NCBI GenBank assembly: GCA_002686755.1
Contig: NYYJ01000070.1
Span: forward strand, 1 to 36,743
DNA: 36,743 nucleotides
Origin: Verrucomicrobiales bacterium
GTDB taxonomy: Bacteria; Verrucomicrobiota; Verrucomicrobiia; Limisphaerales; UBA1096
Reading direction: 5' to 3'
How positions within the stretch are numbered: position 1 is the stretch's first letter; each line of letters opens with the position of its first letter. The position numbers were made by a program, and so were the translations under genes. The notes beneath the pieces are model-generated. The model saw nothing but the letters and a program-made list of their open reading frames with translations. It did no database searches and had not been told where the DNA came from. Below, piece by piece: positions 26,001-32,669 of this stretch.

Positions 26001-26434
26001 GGACAGGCGGTGCCGCTCGCCGAGGTGGTATCCTCAAACCGCCAGCCGCCGAGGTTGCGATACAACCGGTTGTCGCCGTCGAGCCGGCAGAGGTATACGT
26101 CGCACAGGTCGTCGCCGTCATAGTCGCCCAGAGCGACGCCGGACCCGTTCAACAGGTTTTTGTTCGCGATGAGGATCGCTGTTGAAAGGGTGTTCGTGAA
26201 CTGCACGCCGGTCTGTGCCTGGGGCATGCGCGTGAAGCCGGGTTGGCCGGTGCCGGGGTCGGCCAGCCCTGCCCAGTGATGGTCGCCCTCCTCCTGCCAC
26301 TCCAACGCAACGCCCTTGGCCAAGCCTAACTCGGCGGCGAGCAGCAGCGTGGCCAGACCTCTCGAAACTGGACTTTTTGCGGAAAATAAATCCGTGAAAA
26401 TCCTTGAAATCTGTGTCTGGGAAACAGCAGTCAT
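23069..26434 (-). CDS. Large FG-GAP/VCBS repeat protein with ASPIC/UnbV domain (CRTAC1-like)
   Basis: 1121 residues. The ATG at 26434 overlaps the methyltransferase TGA by one base; the frame stays open upstream only through that gene. A weak signal-like hydrophobic stretch is at about 28-45. Two integrin-type propellers are built of Ca-binding D-x-D-G-D-x-D-L repeats (for example D-V-D-G-D-H-D-L-D-L-L, D-L-D-N-D-G-D-L-D-V-V), covering roughly residues 60-540 and 690-1110. Between them an ASPIC/UnbV domain (about 545-640) ends at G-R-L-Y-D-I, followed by a lysine-rich linker. Such proteins are secreted or surface proteins, abundant in this type of bacterium, with unknown ligands. Five palindrome cores lie in it, three within one 180-bp stretch (23934, 24005, 24108). 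Confidence 0.85.
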   Translation of the reverse strand: MTAVSQTQISRIFTDLFSAKSPVSRGLATLLLAAELGLAKGVALEWQEEGDHHWAGLADPGTGQPGFTRMPQAQTGVQFTNTLSTAILIANKNLLNGSGVALGDYDGDDLCDVYLCRLDGDNRLYRNLGGWRFEDTTSASGTACPGQFSTGAVFADVDGDHDLDLLVTAMGQPNRLFRNDGRGAFTDATVNAGIGTRYGSSSIALADIDGDSDLDLYIANYGAKSVLKDGGKLDIVRTNGTLTVRGRYASRIKLIDNQMFEYGEPDEFYLNDGNGRFSRLDWTDDRFRTHDGRLLAGPYRGQGLSVIFRDMNGDRAPDLYIANDGFTEDRCWINDGTGNFREISPLSLRQLSYSSMGVDFADINRDGHDDFFVVEMLSRSHERRLTQQGTVPGAKIAPGDFTHRPQSRRNCLYVARGDGTYAETAYFSGVAATEWSWSSIFLDVDLDGWEDILVTNGFEFDTDDLDTQIRINRLGNLSVAQKRKTIFLFPPLDTPNVAFRNLGNLRFEEVGARWGFDDAHDGNGMALGDLDNDGDLDVVVNCLKGPALLYRNNAAAPRVAIRLSGPGKNTEGTGSRIRIIGTLGQAPQSQEIMSGGRYVSGDQAQRTFAAQAGKMFTIEVDWRDGTRTTVPNAMPGRLYDIQPSDFQPAKRKKSEKKPLFTHSTEQIVHAHLATFDDDFTIQPGLPRRLNQAGPALAAADIDRDGDRDLIITDTLDARLLLLINDGRGRFAESPNSLPVGGTGVVVFNNGQALQLLHLSEPSMLYTVATGRLRLAKRLAFDGMPSCAAALDADGDGDMDLFIGGGSSLGQFPVAAPSQLFINQSGNFVGSPLAKAGLVSGCAAGDIDADGDPDLVLACEWGSVMLLLNEGGTFIDASEPWGLTQHTGLWHGVALADFDGDGRLDIAASNAGRNTAYELYPKPVRLFYGDADGDGVMEIAEAFADTVTNQWKPIRKLDVFTKTFPQVQERITHNGVFAASVLPNIIGPAFHEMKSLGIRTLSNAVFLNKKGRFEMRPLLDAAQFSPAYGLCANDFDGDGLADLFLTQNDFGVRDRHSRYDSGRGLLLRGDGTGNFSTVPASESGIMLHGEQRAVVAADFNEDGQPDLAVSQRGVATGLFLSR
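24104..24119. repeat. Perfect palindrome extended to 16 bp
   Basis: GCGCTTGGCCAAGCGC in the second propeller of the FG-GAP protein, read R-L-A-K-R-L. Confidence 0.97.
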
Positions 26435-27027
26435 CAGCGTTCCATTCTCCACTCGTTCATTAGCTCCTTCCCGGTGCGGCTTTCGTAGGAGCGGGGTGTC
26501 CAGCGGCGGAGCAACTCGAACGACCCGCCGAATCGCTCGTCCAGCTCGGCGGCCGTACTGCTGAACGGCGGCTCGCCGTTGTCTTCGGTGATCATGTAGT
26601 TGACCGCGAGGTAAAGCCCACCCGGCTTGAGCCAGCCACGGAGGGCCTTCGCGTAATCGCCGCGCCGCCCCGGCGGGATGGCGCAAAAGAGCGTGTGCTC
26701 AAACACAAGGTCATACTGCTGGTGTGGCGTGTCGCCCAAAAAGTCACCGATGCGGTGGTCGATCTCGAGGGCTTCCGCCTTGGCCAAGCGCTTGGCCAAA
26801 GGCACGGAACTGGGGGCGATGTCGAGCCCGGTCACTATCCAGCCAGCCCGGGCCAGGGCGCGGGCATCGTGGCCGTGGCCGCAGCCGGGCACGAGCGCCT
26901 GGCCAAGCGGGGCTTCAGGGCATTCCGCGAGATAATCGACCAAGCCGGGCGACGCCTCGCCGTGATCCCAGAAGGTGTCGTTGGCCCGGTAAAGCGCTTC
27001 CCAATCCCTGTCGTCGTTGATTTGCAT
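26434..27027 (-). CDS. SAM-dependent methyltransferase, TPMT-like
   Basis: 197 residues from the ATG at 27027. The opening W-E-A-L-Y-R-A-N-D-T-F-W-D-H-G-E-A-S-P-G-L is characteristic of the thiopurine methyltransferase branch. The SAM motif is A-L-V-P-G-C-G-H-G-H-D (45-55) and the second acidic motif is V-T-G-L-D-I-A. These small enzymes methylate thiols, selenium or tellurium oxyanions, or halides. Its stop overlaps the start of the FG-GAP gene by one base. Two palindrome cores 12 bp apart (26780, 26792) give V-P-L-A-K-R-L-A-K-A-E-A, and a one-mismatch copy near 26898 gives P-L-G-Q-A just before the SAM motif. The long upstream extension of the frame, antisense to the next gene, is rejected. 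Confidence 0.82.
   Translation of the reverse strand: MQINDDRDWEALYRANDTFWDHGEASPGLVDYLAECPEAPLGQALVPGCGHGHDARALARAGWIVTGLDIAPSSVPLAKRLAKAEALEIDHRIGDFLGDTPHQQYDLVFEHTLFCAIPPGRRGDYAKALRGWLKPGGLYLAVNYMITEDNGEPPFSSTAAELDERFGGSFELLRRWTPRSYESRTGKELMNEWRMER
26779..26799. repeat. Two palindrome cores in 12-bp tandem inside the methyltransferase
   Basis: Cores at 26780-26787 and 26792-26799 share the AAGCGCTT junction. The 12-bp period keeps the frame and gives L-A-K-R-L-A-K. Confidence 0.95.
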
Positions 27028-27069
27028 TGACCCTGTCCGCAGAGCGGTTAGGAACTTGGCCGAGTTTCT

Positions 27070-27981
27070 ATGAAGAATCAAATCCTTGCTGGGCTCATTG
27101 TGGGCATGATGGTCGCGACTCCGGTTTGGGGCGCGAAAAACAAGGTCGTGAAAATCGGGGAACGCCCCGAGAGTGTGACCAAGGGATTCGGCGGCAAATA
27201 CTACGTCACAGTGATGAACTCCCCCGACAAGGAGGGCGACGCAGTGATCAAGGTGCTCGACGGCGACAAGTCGAAGGTCTTCGCCAAGGGACTGAACGAG
27301 CCGAAGGGCATCGCCTTCACTGGAAAATATCTCGTCACCGCCGACCAGACGCGTGTGATGAAAATCGACCGCAAGGGCAACGTCAGCGTGCTGGCGGACA
27401 AGAAGGATTTCCCGCGCGAGGTCAGCTTCCTCAACGACGTGGCCGCATCGCACGATCGCAAGAGCGTGTACGTGACCGACATGGGCGCGATCAGCAAAAT
27501 GTTCGACCCCGACAAGGAGCGCACACTTTGGCCGCTCGACAGCAAGCAGGCCAAGGAACTGCCGGCCCAGGGTTGTGTGTACAAGATTTCGGTCGAGGAC
27601 GGGAAGATTACCGACGCCATCGCCCCCGGGCAGGCGAACATGCCGGGGCCGAACGGCGTGGGCCGCTCCGGTAAAACAGGCCTGTTGATGGGCGACTTCT
27701 TTACCGGCAACATCGTGCGCAAGACGGCGAAGGGCAAACTGCGCGTCATCACCAAGGGGCTGCGCGGCGCGGATGCCGTCGACCCGGACGGCAAAGGTGG
27801 CATCTACGTCTCGAGCTGGACACAAGGCAAGGTTTGGAAATTGACCAACAACGGCAAAAAGAAAGAAGTGGTCCTCGAGGGCCTCAAGTCGGCCGCCGAC
27901 TTTTTCGTCGACCGCAAGGCGAAGAAGCTGATCGTGCCGGACATGCTCGCCGGGACGCTGATTTTTGTTGATATCAAGTAG
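27070..27981 (+). CDS. Periplasmic SMP-30/NHL-like beta-propeller protein
   Basis: 303 residues with a signal peptide (M-K-N-Q-I-L-A-G-L-I-V-G-M-M-V-A-T-P-V-W-G). The rest is a lactonase-like six-bladed propeller. Repeated elements include P-K-G-I-A-F-T-G-K-Y-L-V-T-A-D, N-D-V-A-A-S-H-D-R-K-S-V-Y-V-T-D, G-P-N-G-V-G and G-G-I-Y-V-S-S-W. The SMP-30/gluconolactonase fold binds a metal and may hydrolyse lactones, but the metal ligands are not certain here. It is divergent from the methyltransferase (42-bp gap) and has no palindrome copy. Confidence 0.72.
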   Translation: MKNQILAGLIVGMMVATPVWGAKNKVVKIGERPESVTKGFGGKYYVTVMNSPDKEGDAVIKVLDGDKSKVFAKGLNEPKGIAFTGKYLVTADQTRVMKIDRKGNVSVLADKKDFPREVSFLNDVAASHDRKSVYVTDMGAISKMFDPDKERTLWPLDSKQAKELPAQGCVYKISVEDGKITDAIAPGQANMPGPNGVGRSGKTGLLMGDFFTGNIVRKTAKGKLRVITKGLRGADAVDPDGKGGIYVSSWTQGKVWKLTNNGKKKEVVLEGLKSAADFFVDRKAKKLIVPDMLAGTLIFVDIK

Positions 27982-27983
27982 CC

Positions 27984-28049
27984 AAAGCCCGTTTGATTTG
28001 CGCCTCCGGGTGGCACGGCCACTGGCCTACTGCTCGGGGGCTTTTTGTT
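27984..28049 (+). terminator. Terminator or attenuator immediately before trpS
   Basis: AAAGCCC (27984-27990) can pair with GGGCTTT (28038-28044), followed by a T-rich tail to 28049. An inner hairpin GTGGC/GCCAC (28010-28014 and 28018-28022) lies in the loop. The tail abuts the trpS ATG (28051). It may end the upstream propeller gene or attenuate trpS; the long loop makes a simple terminator less certain. Confidence 0.4.
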
Positions 28050-28050
28050 T

Positions 28051-29016
28051 ATGATCATACTTTCAGGAATCCAGCCGTCGGGCACGCTGCACGTGGGCAA
28101 TTACTTCGGCATGATGCGCCCCGCGATCGAATTGCAGGAACAGGGCGAGGCGTACTACTTTATCGCCAACTACCACTCGATGACGTCGGTGTTCGACGCC
28201 GATGAGCGGCGCAAAAACACGATCGGCGTCGCACTCGACTTTCTTGCGTGCGGGCTCGACCCGGCCAAGTCGGTCTTCTTCCGGCAAAGCGATGTGCCGG
28301 AGGTGTGCGAACTGACTTGGCTGCTGACTACACTCACGCCGATGGGCCTGCTCGAGCGGTGCCACAGCTACAAGGACAAGATGGCCAAGGGCCTCTCGCC
28401 TAACCACGGCCTGTTCGCCTACCCGGTTTTGATGGCGTCGGATATTTTGATTTACGACTCCAACATCGTGCCGGTCGGCCGCGACCAAAAGCAGCACGTC
28501 GAGGTCACGCGCGACATCGCGATCAAGTTCAACCAGACCTACGGCGAGACGTTTGTGATCCCGGAGCCGCAGATTCGCGACTCGGTGGCGGTCGTCCCCG
28601 GCACGGACGGCCAGAAAATGAGCAAAAGCTACGGCAACACCATCGACATTTTCGGCGAGGAAAAGCCGCTGCGCAAAACCATCATGCGCTTGGTCATGGA
28701 CAGCCGCCCACCCGAGGAGCCCAAGCCGGACGCCGACAAAAACATCGCCGTGCAACTGCTCCGCCTCGTCGCCCCGGAAGTCGTGGCCAAGGATTGGGAG
28801 GAACGCCTACGCGCCGGCGGACTGGGCTACGGTGACCTGAAAAAGGCGCTGTTCGAGCAGTACTGGGAGTTTTTTGCGGAGGCCCGAGCCAAGCGCGCCG
28901 AACTGGAGAACAATCTCGATTTTGTGAATCAAGTCCTGAAGGAAGGCGCTGAAAAGGCCCGCGAACGGGCGACCACGGTTCTCGACCGCGCCCGCAAAAA
29001 CTGCGGCTTGGCCTGA
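28051..29016 (+). CDS. trpS: Tryptophanyl-tRNA synthetase
   Basis: 321 residues from the ATG at 28051 (TTG two codons earlier is less likely). This class I synthetase charges tRNA-Trp. The HIGH equivalent is T-L-H-V-G-N, preceded by the family's S-G-I-Q-P-S-G. The KMSKS loop is G-Q-K-M-S-K-S-Y-G-N. P-V-G-R-D-Q-K-Q-H-V-E and P-V-L-M-A-S-D-I-L are TrpS-specific. Length is normal. It has no palindrome copy, as in several other conserved genes here. It converges on ccsA with only 6 bp between the stop codons. Confidence 0.95.
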   Translation: MIILSGIQPSGTLHVGNYFGMMRPAIELQEQGEAYYFIANYHSMTSVFDADERRKNTIGVALDFLACGLDPAKSVFFRQSDVPEVCELTWLLTTLTPMGLLERCHSYKDKMAKGLSPNHGLFAYPVLMASDILIYDSNIVPVGRDQKQHVEVTRDIAIKFNQTYGETFVIPEPQIRDSVAVVPGTDGQKMSKSYGNTIDIFGEEKPLRKTIMRLVMDSRPPEEPKPDADKNIAVQLLRLVAPEVVAKDWEERLRAGGLGYGDLKKALFEQYWEFFAEARAKRAELENNLDFVNQVLKEGAEKARERATTVLDRARKNCGLA

Positions 29017-29022
29017 CTACAT

Positions 29023-31053
29023 TCAGACGCCGAGGGCGTTGAGCAGGTAAAAGAAAACCCCGGCGGCGCTGGCGACGATCACGAGTCCTTCCACGACCAG
29101 CAGCGCGACGGGCGGCAGGCCAAGCGCGCCGCCTTGGCCGGTCGGTTTGCCAGCTTGGCCAAGCGTACCGAGCATCAGGCTGCCGGTCATCACGACCAAC
29201 TGCGCGCAGACGAACACCATCAGCCAGGCGAACGCCTTGTCCATGAAGCCGTACGAGTGCAGGCCGATGCCTAGCATGTTTGTCCCGAAGAAAGACCAGG
29301 CGGTGACAGCGTTGCCGAAGATCGCCATGGCGACGAGGCCGCGCTCGCGGATCAGCCCGCCCCATCGCGCGTGCAGGATGGCGGCGTTCCAAATGACGAC
29401 CATCAGAGCGCCGTTCTCTTTCGGGTCCCAGCCCCAGAACCGGCCCCACGACTGGTCTGCCCAGATGCCGCCCAGCACCGTGCCGACAAAGCTGAACAGC
29501 GTCGCAAAACAGACGATACCGTAGATCATCTTGGTGAGCGCTGTGCGGTTGGCCTTGTTGAACGGCACTTTGTTGGACACGAAGTCGCGCACCACAAAGA
29601 CAATCGCGAGGAAGCCGGCGACGAACGTGGCCGAGTAGCCGATGGTGATGATCACCACGTGAGTCGCGAGCCAGAAGTTGGTGTCGAGCACGGCCTGCAG
29701 CATCTCCATCGTGTCGCCGCTAAGCGAAAGCCCTCCGGCGACGAGCAGCGTGACAAAGCCGACCGCGCTGGCGACGACGTTCCCGATGCCGTCCCGGTAA
29801 ATGCGCTCGAGAATCAGCCCGAGAATCACCGCACCCCAGCCGACGAACACTGCGGCGGAGTACAGATTGGTCACCGGCGGACGGCCCTCGAGCCACATGC
29901 GGAAGATCAGCCCGGAGGTGTGGATGACGGCGGCCAGTGCGATCAGATTGTAGGCGGTGCGGTTGGGCCACTTGGCCAAGGTCAGCCAGCCACCGCAAGC
30001 CAGCAGGAAGGCCAGCACATAGAGGATTTCGCACTTGTAAAACGGGTCGAAGTTATTGAATGCAAACTCTTTGCCCGTTTTGCCAAGCGCGGTGCTGTGT
30101 CCGTTTTTTCCGAGATAATCGCGGTAACCGGCAAGGGCATTGTTGAATTCCTCGGGCTTGTCGTTTTTGTAGGCGGTGAGCATCCCGGCGTACGCCTTGG
30201 CGGCGGGATCGATTTCAATTTTCCAGTCGTTGTCCGCTGCCGCAGCGTTGGTGATGCTGTGAAACAGGCTCGAGTTGAGCGAGCGCCAACTGGCATTGCT
30301 GTCGTTCCCCGGCGGGATGACCCGGGGCCAAAACATCACGCCGCCCCGGTCCCCTTCATGTGCCCCGGGTTCGAGCAGCTTGTCGATCAATCCGGTGAAC
30401 TGGTGGTGATCTTCCTCGTCATGCTCGGCGCCGGTTTCGTGTGCCCGGGCGGCAGCCATTCCGATCGGGAAAATCTCCTCGAACTGTTTCAACTCGCCGG
30501 CAAAATCGACCGAGCGCTGCGGCCGGAAGCTCTTGGCCAAGCGTTGGTAAATCAGCAGTGAGTCGGCGACCGCCTTCAGCGATTTTTCGTACGGCGTGCG
30601 CAGCGAGACCTCCTTGGAGTGGATGCGCCCGCTCTCCCGGGCCAGGCGCTCGAAGTTGTTGCCGGCAGTGATGTCGTTCACCGAGAAATGTTTCTCCTCC
30701 TTGGCCAAGCGGAGGTGATCCTTGATTTCCTCGTTATCGATGCGGAACACCGGCCGGGTGCGGGCCACGTCCGGCTTGGCCGCCAGTTCCAGCAGCCATT
30801 CGATCGCCGGGATGGTTTCCACCTCGCCGCCGTCCCGGGCGTAGCGGCCGGTGGACTTGTGGCGGATGACCTGCATGGCGTTCCGGGCGGTCGCATCGAT
30901 CGGCTGGATGCGCCCGTCGAGCAGCACCGGCAGGCGTCCGAAGCCGTACAGATCCGGCTGACCGTCGGCGACGCTGGGCATGCGCACCAGCCCCATCAAG
31001 GCCCACAAGGCCATGACCGTGACTGCAACGACCGGGACGGACAGCTTTTTCAT
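29023..31053 (-). CDS. ccsA: Cytochrome c maturation protein CcsA/ResC (System II)
   Basis: 676 residues. One N-terminal helix is followed by a long periplasmic region (about 30-340) and then eight or so membrane helices. The heme-handling WWD signature reads W-G-R-F-W-G-W-D-P-K-E-N-G-A, with histidines in A-V-I-H-T-S-G and G-I-G-L-H-S-Y-G. With ResB it forms the System II heme exporter and cytochrome c synthase, which attaches heme to CxxCH proteins outside the membrane. Its start overlaps the resB stop by 4 bp. Palindrome cores at 29155, 29972, 30533 and 30701 encode T-L-G-Q-A-G-K, T-L-A-K-W, R-L-A-K-S and R-L-A-K-E; two of them are in the periplasmic region. Confidence 0.9.
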   Translation of the reverse strand: MKKLSVPVVAVTVMALWALMGLVRMPSVADGQPDLYGFGRLPVLLDGRIQPIDATARNAMQVIRHKSTGRYARDGGEVETIPAIEWLLELAAKPDVARTRPVFRIDNEEIKDHLRLAKEEKHFSVNDITAGNNFERLARESGRIHSKEVSLRTPYEKSLKAVADSLLIYQRLAKSFRPQRSVDFAGELKQFEEIFPIGMAAARAHETGAEHDEEDHHQFTGLIDKLLEPGAHEGDRGGVMFWPRVIPPGNDSNASWRSLNSSLFHSITNAAAADNDWKIEIDPAAKAYAGMLTAYKNDKPEEFNNALAGYRDYLGKNGHSTALGKTGKEFAFNNFDPFYKCEILYVLAFLLACGGWLTLAKWPNRTAYNLIALAAVIHTSGLIFRMWLEGRPPVTNLYSAAVFVGWGAVILGLILERIYRDGIGNVVASAVGFVTLLVAGGLSLSGDTMEMLQAVLDTNFWLATHVVIITIGYSATFVAGFLAIVFVVRDFVSNKVPFNKANRTALTKMIYGIVCFATLFSFVGTVLGGIWADQSWGRFWGWDPKENGALMVVIWNAAILHARWGGLIRERGLVAMAIFGNAVTAWSFFGTNMLGIGLHSYGFMDKAFAWLMVFVCAQLVVMTGSLMLGTLGQAGKPTGQGGALGLPPVALLVVEGLVIVASAAGVFFYLLNALGV

Positions 31054-32669
31054 GCGGCGGCCTTTCGTCTTTTGTTGAACGTGAACAGGTGGGTCAGGAA
31101 CTGGATCAGCATGCCCAGCCCCACCATCGCACAGGAGATGTACGGTGTCATCCAGCCGGGATTACGCACGACCTGCAGGACGGTGGCCTTGGGGTTCTTG
31201 GGATCGAAGCTGGCCTGAAAATAGGTTTTGCCGTGGGTGCGCAGCGGGTGGTTCATCCAGATGTTCACCTCGCGTTCGGCCCCGGTGGCGCGTTCGCGCA
31301 CAATGACAAGGCTGGAGAAGTTCCGTGCCTTTTCGGTGCCCTGAAACTTGTCGTGTTTGAAGTCGACCAACTCGATGTCGTACGGCGTGTAATGGCGCGT
31401 GAAGCGCAGCGCCAACTCATACTCCTTACCGTCGTGCTCGAATGTCTGCTCCGGGATCGGTGTCGTCAGCGCGCCGAACATCGCGGCGACCATCCACGTG
31501 CCGAGGTCGGCGCCGTCGGTCGATTTCAGCCGCAGGTAGGCGGCGGGGAAGTTGACTTCCTCGAGCGACGTGACTGAGTCCTTCGGGGTGGAGGCGAGCT
31601 CGCGGCCCTTGCCTTCCGTGGCCCGGCTTTTCTCCGCTTGGCCAAGCGAGACGAGGTCGGAGTTGGTGTAAAAGTCGAGCACGGTCACCTCGAACGGCAG
31701 GGTGCCCATCCGGTGGGTGGTGCCTTTGCCAAGCGCCCCGGCCGGGATGGCGGCGACGGTGTCGGTGTCCGACCGGCTTTTGTCGATGATCACCAGTTCG
31801 CAGTCGCTGCTGCTGATGGAGTAGCCTTTGGCCTGCCCCTCCACGAGCCGGAGGTTGCTTTCGACCTGGTACTTGTCGGTGACCAATTGGCCCAGCAGCA
31901 TGAGGATCAGCCCGGCGTGAGTCAGGAAGATGCCGATTTTTTTCCGCGAAAAGGTGAACCGCTGGAAGTGGGCGGCGAGCAGATTGACCAGCAGCACGAT
32001 GCCGACGAGGTAGCCGCCGACGAATGGAAACTGGAACATCACCGGATAACGGGCCGAGCGGACGTACTCCCGGAAGGCTTCCTTTTCCCGCATCACCGCT
32101 TCGGTGTCGCCGGTGATCTTGTAAAACCACATCTCCGGCAGCGAGCGGTAGGAGAGGGAATGGATGACACCCAGCGTCGTCGTCGGCCGGCCGTCGCGCG
32201 TACCGCTCAACTCGACGTAGGTTCCGCGGTTGCCGTCCACCTCGAACGGCTGCGTTGCCTCCGCGAGTTGGTCTTGGCCAATCCCCCCCAGGCCAAGCTG
32301 GCCGCGCCACCGGTTGACGTTGTCCAGCAGCCCGGTGCCCTTGGCCAGCTTGGTGACCGAGATGACCGCCTTGTCGTCGCCGTGTTGTGCCTCGAAATTG
32401 ATGAGGCTGAACTGCGCCGGCTCCGTCTCGTTCCAGTGCGCTGGCGGTTGCCACTCGGAGCCGCCGAGCCGAATCTGCGCCCAGCCCGCGCCGCCGATGC
32501 TTTCCGGCACGAGGAAGTAGCTGCGGAAATATTTTTTCTGTGCGTCGTACAGTCCCTGATCGACCTGCGCCAGCGTGCCGACAAACACCAGCACCATCGC
32601 CGCAATCAGGCAGACCACAGTCAGGCGCAGCGAGCACCAAAACTGAACGAATAGCTTGAGGAACGGCAT
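31050..32669 (-). CDS. resB: Cytochrome c maturation protein ResB with an inserted domain
   Basis: 539 residues from the ATG at 32669, which overlaps the upstream stop by one base. The ResB plan is present. TM1 (about 8-34) ends in G-T-L-A-Q-V-D-Q-G-L-Y. TM2 (about 215-235) is G-G-Y-L-V-G-I-V-L-L-V-N-L-L-A-A-H, and TM3 is about 245-263. A large periplasmic domain follows, then TM4 and a basic tail. Between TM1 and TM2 lies an extra domain of about 140 residues (about 67-205), with N-V-N-R-W-R-G-Q-L-G-L and W-F-Y-K-I-T-G. It is homologous to the two domains of the preceding gene and is not usual in ResB. A perfect palindrome (31635-31648) encodes S-L-G-Q-A-E-K. Works with CcsA. Confidence 0.87.
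   Translation of the reverse strand: MPFLKLFVQFWCSLRLTVVCLIAAMVLVFVGTLAQVDQGLYDAQKKYFRSYFLVPESIGGAGWAQIRLGGSEWQPPAHWNETEPAQFSLINFEAQHGDDKAVISVTKLAKGTGLLDNVNRWRGQLGLGGIGQDQLAEATQPFEVDGNRGTYVELSGTRDGRPTTTLGVIHSLSYRSLPEMWFYKITGDTEAVMREKEAFREYVRSARYPVMFQFPFVGGYLVGIVLLVNLLAAHFQRFTFSRKKIGIFLTHAGLILMLLGQLVTDKYQVESNLRLVEGQAKGYSISSSDCELVIIDKSRSDTDTVAAIPAGALGKGTTHRMGTLPFEVTVLDFYTNSDLVSLGQAEKSRATEGKGRELASTPKDSVTSLEEVNFPAAYLRLKSTDGADLGTWMVAAMFGALTTPIPEQTFEHDGKEYELALRFTRHYTPYDIELVDFKHDKFQGTEKARNFSSLVIVRERATGAEREVNIWMNHPLRTHGKTYFQASFDPKNPKATVLQVVRNPGWMTPYISCAMVGLGMLIQFLTHLFTFNKRRKAAA
31635..31648. repeat. Perfect 14-bp palindrome CGCTTGGCCAAGCG
   Basis: In the periplasmic domain of ResB, read L-G-Q-A. Confidence 0.97.
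32298..32334. repeat. 37-nt direct repeat, copy in resB
   Basis: Matches 32909-32945 in the upstream gene at 36 of 37 positions (mismatch at 32322 versus 32933). It encodes the N-V-N-R-W-R-G-Q core of the shared domain. Confidence 0.93.

Noticed and set aside
27028-27825. Upstream extension of the methyltransferase frame
   Set aside because: Antisense to the SMP-30-like gene; the real start is the ATG at 27027 with the TPMT-type opening.
29371-30561. 396-codon open frame antisense to ccsA
   Set aside because: Low-complexity His/Gln/Arg-rich translation with no domain; ccsA on the other strand has the WWD signature.
31638-32654. 338-codon open frame antisense to resB
   Set aside because: No recognisable motif and fully covered by a clear ResB gene.
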